This document shows positions 36,701 to 47,185 of a stretch of DNA of 64,000 bases, piece after piece. Positions within the stretch are counted from its first letter, which is position 1. Each line of letters opens with the position of its first letter. Source of the stretch: Monarcha castaneiventris obscurior (Eukaryota; Chordata; Aves; Passeriformes; Monarchidae); assembly GCA_026261815.1 (NCBI GenBank), contig JAMPIT010000493.1, positions 6,279,501 through 6,343,500 of the forward strand, given 5' to 3'. Below the pieces are notes generated by a model that saw nothing but the letters and a program-made list of their open reading frames with translations, was not told the DNA's origin and searched no databases. The translations under genes were made by a program, and so were the position numbers.

Positions 36701-39700
36701 AAGGGGCTCTGTGCTACTGCTGCCCTGGCAGTGTGACAGCCCCCAGCTGCAGGTCCCAGCTCTGTTTCTCTGACACTTGGGCCCCCAACTCCTCTCTCTC
36801 AGAGAAACTGATGGTGCCCTTTGTAAGCTTTCCCTCCTGGGCTCACTGCAGCTACTCTCAGCTGCTTGTTCTCTTGTTTGCACAACTTCTGTGGCACAGA
36901 TCATCCTTCAGACTTCGTAATTTAGATAAAGGGACCATATAATGTTGCTGGATACTTAGGAGCCTTCAAAGGAAGTCACCACAGTAATGGTCACACATCT
37001 CAGTATCAAGGAGAGCTCCATCGTGAGACACAAAATGATTGGGCAGGAGTAATGAGCACAATGATTTATATATTTTTTGGGTTTTAATCTTTTTTGTCAG
37101 TGTTTGAGCTTTAACTACAATTCTCTCCTCTGTGAAGAGCACGTACAAGGATTTTTGTGATAACATTTTCTTTGTATCATGTACTCACAGACCACTTATT
37201 AGTGCCATGCAACAGAGGCAGAAATAGCATATTTTTAAACCACAGAGAAAAATTTTGTTGAAATATATAAAGCTCTTGAAAACAAATCTGTTACATGGAA
37301 GTAAACAGGTGGAAGTAAAAGCCACTAAATCAATGCTGTGCTCCTCTGTCTTGTACTGATACAGAGATAAACATGATTTTAAAAGCGAACAGATACATGA
37401 ACATTGTGGGACAACCCAAAGTATCTGTATATAACAAAAAGATAATCAGCAGATCAATATGCCTGTCTGAAATGGTTGTCTTGCAGGGGTATTGAATTTT
37501 ATTTTTTGCACCAGTTATTGTTTTCTGAAGGGATGATTTTCCAGTAAAGCAGAATCATGTCATGACCAGTTGCTGGGCCACTGCTTTTTATAGCTGAGGA
37601 AGAAGAAAACAATCAGAATAGATCTATCTCCTAATTATCAGGGATCTTGATCTGAGTCCAGAGCTTATTCATAGGAGGCCAGCCAGCTTGTCTGAATGGA
37701 GAAATTATACATCTCAAATGACCTTGGATGCAAACCATGCTTCCAGTGACCCTGGTCTGCCCTGGCTTCAGCTGTGCTGAGCAGGAGCTGCACCATATGG
37801 TGCAGAAGTGCTGTGCAGAGAAGGTGTCAGCTGATGACTAAAAATCACTTTTTAATTCTGTCAAGAGAAAACAGAGGGGAGAGTGGAGTTCTTCAGCTCT
37901 GGCTTAATTGTTACACATTCTCCAAATTGGGTCTTTTCTTTCCATATCTAGAAGGCATCCAGTGAGGCAGGGGACAGATCAGCATGTGCTGATTGCTGGA
38001 GCTCGGGCTGAAACCATAGGATCTGTCTATGCAATTCCACACCTGAAATGGTGTAGAGCTTATGGAAATCAAAGCAGTATTGACTTTGAGTCTGATTTTA
38101 ACACTGATACCAAATTTGAATTAATACCAGATGGGACAGAGGCAATTTGTCTGGGTAATTTTGTGGTCCCCACTTGCACAATTCTGTGCTCTCATAAGGA
38201 TAGGAATGGGAGCATTCAACAGCTGGGATGCTGCCACAGCAAGGAGAGCTCAGGAAACACCAGACAAAATGGGGACAGAGGGAGGAAGATGAGTTTGGTA
38301 CAGCCTGGATAATGTCTAGGAATAATTAATGCAAAAAAAAATGCATGTAAAAATAAATGCTTTTCTAAAAATCGCACTAGGTGTGAAGTTTCAGGTAGTT
38401 TTGCAAACACCAAAAGAAGTGGCTGGGAGCTTATGAGGCCTTTGTTTTATAGCAATAGAAATGGAAAAGGGAGGTCAACATAAATTGAGAAAGGACATTT
38501 AATTAGTAAAAATCTGACTAGTAACAAATCAGTCTAACTAATGTATTTTACATTTCCTACTTGGAGACATCAACTATCACTGAAATTTCATTAAACGTGA
38601 CTAGTTTAATTATTTTGTCCTTAATGAAGAGTGTTCATTAACTTGGCTATGATAAATACGCATCTTAATATCATTTGGAATCCCTACAGATCCTAATTAT
38701 TCTTAAAGACTGAGGTGTAGACCCTGCTATAATAATTATTTGCTAAAGTAAGGATTTCTTCAAGGATACCAGTGATTCCAAAAGGTGAGTAGTTTTTTGG
38801 TTTTTCTTCTCCTGAAAAAAACAGGAGGCAATTTTTTGATCAAAATCTGAGGTGAAATTATGAGGGCTCTGAAAATAACCTTGAAGTGTGTCTCTTGCTC
38901 CTGGCCATGGGTTCTGCCTATGAATTGAAGCCAAATGAAAATCTGCAAATGGGGATTGGTTAACTGCTAACCATTGTAGCAGCTTTGAATATGTAATCAG
39001 TGCATGTGTGAGAATAGCATTCCTTACACTTGAAAGGGAAAAGGGAGGATGTGGCAAACCCTCTTAAGCATCCATCAGGCCTTAATTTTGGGACCATTGT
39101 CTTGTAATCACCGTGAAGATTTTCCTTCAAAATCATTGTGCCTTTTCTGGCAACTTGGAGTTCATGATCTCCCTGACTGTTGGCTGGATCTGCGACTCTC
39201 TTATGACTGAGTGAGAGGGGGAAAAAAGAGCAAAATATCTTGCTCGGAAAACCTTTTATTTTAATCATCTCTCTTTGCATTTACTATCTGGAAAACTTTT
39301 ACAAGAATAAAACTTTTTGCATCCAAATACATGGACTATTGATACTGCTGGTTAATCTGTTCTACAGTTTCCTTTCTTGGCTTCTTGACAAGAAATCATA
39401 AATTAGAATAGATGTAATAATGAAGTCAGGGTGTGCTAATTAAAAACTGAGTCAGTATAGGTGTGCAAAGGTGTTTAATGGATTTGCTTGGGTCTTTTAT
39501 TATTGAAATATTTTTGTCAGGACATGTTACTTTGTAATCCTCCACCCTGTCAGCTAATCAAAAAAAAGCATGCCTGTCTTCTAATTACCAAAATAATTTC
39601 CCTTGTGGGTGCAGCTGTTCCAGTAAATCTAAGATAAACATTAATGCAATTCAAGTGCAGTTCAAATTTCCAAAATTTAGTTTGGAATACCAATATGCCA

Positions 39701-40580
39701 CAGTATCAAGCGTTTAAAGGAACTGTTGTTACTCAATGACTCAAATATTTCATGGTGGGTTGGGAGTTTTTCGGGTTTGTTTGGTTTTTGTTTGTTTTTT
39801 TGTAGTAAAGAGGAGTGTTTTGCATAAATTTTAGTATCACTACTAAAAACAGTGCTGTGTCTATGTTGTGGCCAGGAAATACTCCCTGTCTTCAAATGAG
39901 ACAATTATAAGCTGAAAATATAAGATGAGTCTGATTTTTTTCATCAATGATCTTTCACTGGAGCCCTTTAAAATTGCAATAATACAAGGGACATAAAAAG
40001 CAAAAAGGATATAAGTACCTTGGCTTACAATGGTAATAAGCACAACAGTTTGCTGGAGTAGCAGTAAATCAAATGTACTGTAGCTATAAAAAGCCTGTAA
40101 GACATTTGGATGTGATCCTGGACTGCTCCTGTAGCAGAGGCACTGCGCATACAAACGAGAACCCATCCATTCTGTGTTATGGGGAGCACTGCACTATTGA
40201 AGCTGGAAGGATGATAATAGGAAGTTGTTTCTGTAAAACTACTGAAGCTGGGCTTCCTTCTCTTGGCACCAATGTAGGGCAATTACATTTGGGACAACAT
40301 CAATATCAGTTAAATAGAGGAAATTCAATAAGGGAGGATTATGGAATCATTAAGAGTATAAATTATATTAAATTCTGCAGATTAGAGCCCTGTATATTTG
40401 AGCTTCATTTTAATCTGATTTTTTCCCCCTCATTATTTATTTCACTTTATGCTTTATTACTCTTAACTTTTTTTTTCTTTCTGATGGTCTAGCTAATGCT
40501 TATGACTCCTTCCTCCTGCATGCTAAGCTTAATAAAATTCTTTAAAAAAAGAAAACTCTTGGAGTAGACATTCAAAAATC
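30719..40580. other. Gene-free unique sequence
   Basis: No gene or named repeat is recognised. Short GC-richer stretches (33.3-33.4, 34.1-34.6 and 36.6-36.9 kb) carry overlapping frames on both strands but nothing recognisable. A 134-codon frame at 37908-38312 reads fairly protein-like but matches no family I know and lacks splice or promoter context. A G/T-rich tract lies at 39760-39805. Confidence 0.5.
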
Positions 40581-41002
40581 AATGTACTGTATAGAACATA
40601 GGGCTGGAAAATGAAGGAGGATGGACAAGTGTGGGGAGAGCTAAGATAGAACTGAGCTGCAGGCTGTGGGATGTGCCTGCAGAAGCACATGGCAGCACAA
40701 AGGAGCACATGGCAGCACACAGAGGCTTGTCTCCACTGGACCCTGGGGGTGGAGGTGTCACCCAGCAGAGCCCTACAGAGAGGAGCCTCCAGGAGCTGAC
40801 AGACAGTGAACAGCGAGTGGTCACCCCACAGAAGGACATTTACAAAGTGTGTTGCTGATGTGGCAACACGGGATAGGTCACTTAGTGAGAATTACCCTGT
40901 AAGGAAATACTGTGCCTTGGAAAAGGGTATAAAACCAGCTCGTTTCTTTGAATAAAAGAATCAGATTCCCTACTGGTCTGGGTCTGTGTCTTAATCCCTA
41001 CA
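40581..41002 (+). mobile_element. LTR-like segment (3' part supported)
   Basis: The right portion has the layout of a retroviral promoter-R-U5: TATAAAA at 40928-40934, AATAAA at 40951-40956, then GGTCTGGGTCTGTGTCTTAA and a possible CA terminus in CCCTACA at 41001-41002. The left edge is uncertain. TG starts exist at 40583 and 40848, but I found no flanking duplication for either. The spacing of TATA to AATAAA (23 bases) is compact. A 20-bp doublet (40681-40720) lies in the presumed upstream part. It could instead be a chance arrangement. Confidence 0.4.
40681..40720. repeat. 20-bp direct tandem doublet
   Basis: AGAAGCACATGGCAGCACAA is followed directly by AGGAGCACATGGCAGCACAC, differing at two positions. 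It lies about 210 bases upstream of a TATA box in an LTR-like segment, where short tandem enhancer-type repeats are common. Confidence 0.85.
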
Positions 41003-42150
41003 AATATTGATGTATTTTCTCACACATTACGTTGGGCCGCCTATACCTGGTCTTGTCTGGAGTAAACTGCTCCATCGTGTCCATAGGTTAGATCTACTGG
41101 GAAAAACCTATAAAAACAAAATGGCTCCTACAAATTTTTGACTTCGTTTTCTTTCTGATATGATTTTAGAAGTTGTTTTGAAGGTGGAAATTCTCACCCA
41201 ACCGTAGCTGATTACTTTTTTCAACACATGCAGACATCTAAAACAGCCATTTAAAATTGTTGCAATTGAGTGTTCAATTCATAGATTAGTATGTCAAAAA
41301 GTAATTGTTGGAAGATGTTCCTGTTGTATCAGGTAATGTCAGTCTAATTTGATTTAGCCATGAAGCCTCCCTTTTCCTGCAGTGCTGGCTTTCGGATCTT
41401 TTTAGCTTCTCACATTTGGGAAATGCCAGTAGACAAAAGGTTGCACTTTAGAGGGGGCCATGAGAAAATATCAGGTGTAATATTTAGGTAATAAATCTGC
41501 AGCTTTATTGATTTTTATCTGGTGATATTTCTGTCAGGAAGAGACACCTAATCCAACTTAAAGTGGTGTTATGTATAACCCTGGCAAAAATAATTATAAA
41601 CTCCTTATCTGCAGTCAGTATATTTATGTACTGTGCTCTGAGTTTGGGTTCCCTTCTCTTCACTGCCTTGGAGGGCCCAAATAGTCCTGTGTTCCCCAGA
41701 GCCTGAGTGTTATCAGTGTGTTTATGTGCTCTTTATTGGTGTGTTTATGTTCTCTTAATAGTATCTTTATGCATTCTTTCCACATATGTGACCCCCTGGT
41801 GATTAATGGGAGCCAGGTGCATTAATACCATAAAACACTAATTCCTAGATGAGTGGAACATCCTGGAATGGGCATCAGAAAGCCAAATCCCCCTCATAAG
41901 CTGATTTATAGACATCCTTATTGATTTCCTCACATTTAGTGGAGTCAGAAGGCATCTGAGAGTGCCCTGAAGCATCCAGGGGGTAGATAAACCCCCCCAA
42001 ATTGTGTCATTTGCATTCAAGAGACTTTTCCTCAGGCTTTCACCAAATTTCTGGTTCTGGCTTCAACTTATCCAGGCAGGCAGGGAACAGCAGGATTTCC
42101 TCTACGTTTTGTTCTCCTGTAACACGGGTGGGTTTATTCCTTAATCATAT
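41003..42150. other. Gene-free sequence between LTR-like segments
   Basis: No gene is seen. The first 160 bases (to about 41150) carry a few CpGs and CCTATAAAAACAAAATGG, and could still be retroelement-derived. The remainder is AT-rich and unique except for a three-copy degenerate repeat at 41717-41781. Confidence 0.45.
41717..41781. repeat. Degenerate 22-bp tandem repeat, three copies
   Basis: The three consecutive units are TGTGTTTATGTGCTCTTTAT(TGG), TGTGTTTATGTTCTCTTAAT(AG) and TATCTTTATGCATTCTTTCC. They share the core (T)TTTATG..(T/C)TCTT. The third is the most diverged. Confidence 0.7.
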
Positions 42151-42485
42151 TGTTTGCAACTGGTAGATTCATGTGGTGGCTGGTTGGCCAGTGGTACAAG
42201 AGACAGACAGAACTCTTGGTGAGACAGTCTCTGGTGCCAAAGACTTACGGTTATGGTGAGGGAAAGAAGCCTCTCCCAGGATGCCTGGTTTGGTTATGGT
42301 AATGTACCCCACTTCAGCTTCCCCAGTTGGCTCCTGGTGGTAGCCACACCCCGTCTGTACTTAAGCCTGTGCTGTCACATGCTTGGGGTCATTTGCCTCT
42401 AGAAACCTTCATGAGTTGTAGCAATAAACTGCTCTCTGTGGAACTCTGTGCAAGGACCCTTCTCAACTCCTTGCCATCGGCTTAA
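42151..42485 (+). mobile_element. Probable LTR, boundaries uncertain
   Basis: This block is GC-richer than its flanks and has a promoter-like GTACTTAAGCC near 42357 and AATAAA at 42423-42428. A T/C-rich stretch ends near TTGCCATCGG. That order and length (about 330 bp) suit an ERV LTR on the + strand. I found no exact flanking duplication. TTAATCAT upstream and TTAATATT downstream are similar but not identical, and the ends do not give a clean TG...CA pair. It carries no coding sequence. Confidence 0.45.
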
Positions 42486-43679
42486 TATTTATATTACTGA
42501 AGCCATCCCTGTGTCTGTGCGTTCATGCACATTAGCCACCAAGCCAAAGGGAACTCGGTAACAGATGCAGAGCAAAAGCCACCCGTGGGCAAGATCCATG
42601 TCCCAGTTTATCTTTTCCTTGTGAACCTGGTCAGTGCTAGCAGGTTTGTGAGGAACAGGTGAGTTGAGTGCCTGAGGGGACACATGGTAGTGTAGGTCAG
42701 GATCTTCTGACTTTATTTCTGGAAGTCAATATAATGGCAATATCAAATTCATTAATTCCATTCTATCTACCACACTGGGGTTTTTTTGCTCATTATTAGT
42801 AGCTGATTGACTCTTACAACTAGAAGAGCTCTAATTCAGCCTCTGTTGCATCTGACAGAATGCTTTCTTCCAGCTGGGTATTCTTTAACAGAAAGTATAG
42901 GCTTATCTGTTTTTTTTCTTTCCAACTTCCTTGATATTATTTACTACTTGAAATGCTGTTACTCTCCTGGACCTCCTTATTTTCATGCCAGAGCTAGTTG
43001 GCAAGGATGGATACCCGTCATGACTTAACACAGACATCAAAACAAACTGAAATGGGAACTTTGCCATTTGTCTGGAATGGGAACTGTTGAAGAGAGACAT
43101 TCTCATATATAGTTTTAAAAAAACCTTACCTGTTAGAGTATGTAAAATAAATTATTATTAAAAATGTTCAAGTTTCATCCTTTTTGCTGTCATTGCTTAA
43201 GTGGGCTGGAAGAAAAGCTGGCCCTGTGTCAGTGGTGAGATTGGATACAGGCAGAGTTAGGGTACTGCCACCAAATCCTGATGTCTTAGAAATACTGATT
43301 TCTCCAGATCAAACCTCCTGTGTATGTGAGAAAAAATAATGAGAGAAATTAAGGGAGAAGCAGTAGTGCTGCTTTGTAATGTCCTTATTTAAATTCCTTT
43401 CACAGCTTTTCTAAAAATAAATAAATATTTGAGGGGAATCTTTTGGGCTGTTGTGTGTAAATTCTCTATCACTGAGAGGCTTTAGAGGTGTTCTGTTAGG
43501 GTGATTGTAAGGAGGAGAAACAGAAGTGGTATTAGGACTACCAAATTACTGCGTAACTGACATAACCCGAAATACTGTAAGCAAATAAAAGTAATGTGTC
43601 CAAATCCTGAAAAACATGGCAAATGTACTAAAAAGAGGAAAATCTAGAATCTCAGCAGGAAAACTGAGGAAGAAGGGAG
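42486..43679. other. Gene-free AT-rich sequence
   Basis: No gene or named repeat is recognised between the probable LTR and the 43686 LTR copy. Confidence 0.5.
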
Positions 43680-43685
43680 AGAAAC

Positions 43686-44057
43686 TGTTGTAAGGCACTC
43701 GAATCCTGTCAGGGTGCCCCAGCCAAGTTATCTTCAGTTACCCTTATCAGAGCCCTAAAGAATTTGTCAAGGCTACTGGAATGTAAGCAGTACTAAATTA
43801 AGAGAGAAGACGTTGGGAAACGGAATAACAAGGCAGCAAAAAGTAGATGAAGAAAGACTGTACCATCCTGGACTAGGACCAATCAGGTTTTCTGAAAGGT
43901 GCATGCAGAGAGCGTGGACAACACAGAGGGACCAATCAAGTAGTGCATCATCGTGTGAACAGCAGCTGCAGAATGCATAAGTATAGTGTAAGGTAAACAA
44001 TAAATGGCTTTTGCAAAATCACATTGATTCGATGTTCAAGAGTCTTGAACTCCCTCA
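43686..44057 (+). mobile_element. Solo LTR, second copy of the 10939 family
   Basis: A 372-bp element begins TGTTGTAAGGCA and ends CTCCCTCA, with an exact 6-bp duplication AGAAAC on both sides (43680-43685 and 44058-44063). It aligns along its length with the LTR at 10939-11293: shared blocks include GTCAGGGTGCCCCAGCCA, GTTATCTTCAGTTACC, GACTGTACCATCCTG, ACCAATCAGGTTTTCTGAAA and CGTGTGAACA. AATAAA at 43999-44004 sets + orientation. It is longer than the first copy mainly because of 19 bases at 43760-43778. There is no internal viral sequence. It abuts a CR1 3' end, so both copies sit at antisense CR1. Confidence 0.93.
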
Positions 44058-44140
44058 AGAAACCATAGAATGGTTTGAGTTGAAGGGACCTTAAAGTTCT
44101 TCTAACCCCCTGCCATGGGTAGGGATAAGTTTTGACTAGG
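44058..44140 (-). mobile_element. CR1 LINE fragment, extreme 3' end only
   Basis: The reversed CR1 tail CATAGAATGGTTTGAGTTGA is followed by AGGGACCTTAAAGTTCTTCT, then CCCCTGCCATGGG and TAGGGATAAG. Only about 75 bases are recognisable before similarity is lost. The adjoining LTR lies exactly at its 3' edge, so the outermost CR1 octamer repeats have been displaced or lost. Confidence 0.88.
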
Positions 44141-45890
44141 TAGTGTTTGTCCTAGACAATAAGACATTTTGGCGAAAAAGACATTTAATCATTCTTTAGA
44201 GAGGCCTGATTTCTGTTATACACAGAAATGGTATAAAAGTATGAAAATGCACATTAATGTAAGAGATACACACATACAGTGTGCAAATTATCTACTCAAA
44301 AAAATGTTACTTTGCTATTTGAATGGTGTTGATGAAAACTGGAACATAAATCTAGGGGAAATATGTGACAGAAGAAAAAAATGCAATGCATTTATCTCAT
44401 TTATTTGAAACCTACTAATGATAGTGGATGGTCCTCCCTGAGATGCTCTTGGTAAAGCAAAGGATGTAGCAAAATTTATTTTGTGTAAATGAGTAGCAGC
44501 TTTGGATTCAGGATGCTTATCCCTCTCTCAGGTATGTGCAGGATACAGTGAGCCACTCCTCACTTAAACCTTTGAGGTTAAAGGCTGAGGGCATTTGAGG
44601 CAGACGCTTCCAGTCAAAACTTACTGCGCTTTACATAAAATCCCTGGCTGGATTCCTGGACATCCCATTAAATGTTTATCAAAGGTGATCTGTTACTGGG
44701 GTACCTGTGGGGTTCTAAGGCTGTAAAAGTACCCCCTGTTGTGTTTAATCCCCCCAGGCCCATGAAGAAGACAGGTGTTATCAGCTTTATTTATTGAAGA
44801 AGGATCTGCAGCGCCACCTGTGTTGAGTTCCCCTAAAACACTCAGCCCACAAATGAATCTGATTATTACAACACCAGAACTGCAATGCCCAATATCAGGC
44901 ACAACCCCAGGCTTGGCTCCAGATCCTCTCCTCAGGATGGAGGGAGATTTCCTGGGGTAATTCACTGGTCACAGGAGGAATGCAGGACCTTGGTGTAGAA
45001 CTGCTGAGCAGGGTCCCCAAACTGTGATCCAGAGGGGGAATGCTGATACCCTGCTAATGGCAGTGAAAGGGTTGAGTGTTTCCCAGAAAAAGGAAACCTT
45101 GATTTTGCCCAGTAAATACCCAGTAAATACCCAAATTGCTGTTGATGTGTGCTAGTGGCTTGCAGAACTGAGGGTGTTTTGCTGAAAAACAGGGCCCTCT
45201 TCTGTTAGCTGTCACCAAGACAAGAAATTGTACCTTTATGCCTCAGCAATTAGATGGAAAACATATTCACAAGCACCCAGAAGTCATCCATCACTGGGCA
45301 ATGATGCACATCTACCCTGATGCATGGCAGTTGTTCTATTATTTATCCATTAGCTTCTCCCAGAATCTAACCTTTTCCCTCCAAATTCAGCGTCAATATT
45401 TTTGGTGCTACTGTTCGTTTTGTGAGAAGCTTGAACTGTGCCTATTCCTTTTATGGGATTTGAATTGTTAGTATGAACATCTGAGCTCATTATAACTCTG
45501 AAATGTTTCCTTTGTTACCAGTAGCTGAAAGACCTGTGCACAGTGTTCAAAAAAACAGTGCTATTTCTGCGATTGTATTTTTTTCACTGCTGTGCCCAAC
45601 AATATGCTCTTGCCTTCACTAATGAAGCTTTTCTTTAATGAACACAATTAGAGCTGGGCAAACAATGCAGAAATATTTTTCCATGAATATTCATTCAGAG
45701 TCTTAAATGAGTTCCCTTTGGTTATGTTTGCACCCATTGTCCTCTTTTAGTGAAAATTTCCAAGATTCAATCTCTGATGCTTGAGTAATGAGGGAGGAAA
45801 TTAAGTTTTGGCTGAGGGGTTACCCTTCTATTGTCCAAGTCATTATTTCCTATGGGGACTTGCATTTCTGCAGGAATATCTGGGTGGGGA
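44141..45890. other. Gene-free sequence
   Basis: No gene is seen. The GC-richer stretch at 44.7-45.0 kb is unrecognised. An 11-bp doublet (CCAGTAAATAC-type) lies at 45110-45131. The rest is AT-rich. Confidence 0.5.
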
Positions 45891-46094
45891 ATTAGTGCTG
45901 GACAAGAAATACGCCTCTGGCCACCTGATGCTGTGCTGGCTCGTGAGTTTGAGCTCAGGCATGCCCTCAGTTAGAGGAAAATGCAGCGTCTCTCCTGCAA
46001 CATCCGTTGTGGATGTCTTTGACACAAGTACGGTGCAAGCTGGGCGCACGTGCTGGCTTCTCTGCAGAGGAGACACACTAGAGAGCTGATGACT
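45891..46094 (-). other. CpG-richer flank of the long antisense LTR, possibly leader sequence
   Basis: CpG frequency here is higher than in the surrounding AT-rich DNA (AATACGCCTC, GCTCGTGAG, CAGCGTCTC, CATCCGTTG, GTACGGTG, GGGCGCACGTG), similar to the adjacent LTR. On the minus strand it lies just downstream of the LTR, where the untranslated leader of a provirus would be. On that strand CTCTGGGGTAAGTCA (a good splice-donor match, about 46085-46100) precedes it. I could not identify a primer-binding site or any gag reading frame. Confidence 0.3.
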
Positions 46095-47185
46095 TACCCC
46101 AGAGGTAAAGGAAAGAGAGGGGCCTCTGGTATGGGTTCCAACAAGGTTTATTATCAGAGAGGCCATGCGGGAGTTAGGTACTCCACACAAATGCTGGTTC
46201 TTATCTTCACCTCTGGGACACCTTACCCCAAGCCCAAACAGATGAGAAAAGCCTGCAGATGTTGTTTCAGGTTGTTGATTTCTCCTTATCTCTGCCAGCT
46301 CTCAGCTCCGGCCACACATCTGATGCAGCCGAGTCCGAGCGGGCACTGCCCAGCCCTGGGCTGTCCCGTCCTTTGTGTGCCCTTTCCATGATCCAACCAT
46401 TCTTCACAACGCATTTATTAGTTACTGTTCTATACCAATTCATTTGCACCTATTCTAGACACGTCATTTCTACCTCTTTTTCATTCTACCAATCATTTTA
46501 TGCCAACACTAAGAGAGAAGATGGAGGAGAAGGAGAAGAAGAAGAAGAACAGGGCAATGCCCAAAATCCTCCATCTTAGACCCTTCATCCTCATATTAGA
46601 AATCCTAAAATCTACTTTTTACCTTGTAAAATGCTAAACTACTACTCATTTTTAACTTCTCTTGTTTTGCAATACTTCGCGCTGCGTCGGCAATCTTTCC
46701 CATGGACTAAAATCAAAGACTGTGCCATTCTGGGCTTTTTGCCAGGGTCCAGGACCCCCGTGCCAGGGCTCCTGAGCTCCCAGGGCAGCCAGAGGCATGC
46801 CTTGGGCTCCAACAAGGCCAGGGACCAGAATGGCCCTAAGAATAGAACTACACAGCATTTTCTAAGGGGGCAGAACAGGCGGGGAAAGGGAAACAACCAA
46901 CCGGGCATGAGCTAAGGGATACAATTTGACTCGGACCAACAGGGATAGGAGGGAGGTGGGAGTTACAACAGAGAACCAATGAAAAACCGAACAATAGGGA
47001 ATTTTCCAGAAATACGGGAGGTGGCCTGGATCAAGGAGCCGCCCAGGGGGATGCAACCTAAACTGCAGTCCCACCCATGGATCTGCCCTCGGACCCACTA
47101 TCTTGGGTGGGGAAATCTGCCCACTGTATATCGTGATTGACACACGGCCCAAAAGTGGGCTGGGCCACCGCAACAGCCCCTGACA
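46095..47185 (-). mobile_element. Long antisense LTR, about 1.1 kb
   Basis: The right edge reads CAACAGCCCCTGACA (ending 47185), so the minus strand starts TGTCAGGGGCTGTTG, a canonical LTR start. On the minus strand AATAAA occurs at 46152-46147, close to the left edge. A 7-bp inverted pair (CCAGAGG/CCTCTGG, about 46098-46133) follows it. The interior is GC- and CpG-richer than the flanks, contains an interrupted GAA/GGA tract (46516-46542) and has no retroviral gene motif. It resembles long songbird LTRs I remember, unverified. The left boundary is approximate, since no exact duplication matching the right-flank CCTTAA was found. The several 60-115-codon frames inside are incidental. Confidence 0.7.

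Noticed and set aside
37908..38312. 134-codon frame with fairly protein-like composition
   Set aside because: No family is recognised, and frames of this length are expected by chance in 64 kb.
41029..41041. Minus-strand GGCGGCCCAACGT, resembling a lysine-tRNA primer-binding site next to an LTR-like segment
   Set aside because: It has an extra base, and the DNA just before it on that strand does not end in CA or look like an LTR. Its orientation is also opposite to the adjacent LTR-like segment.
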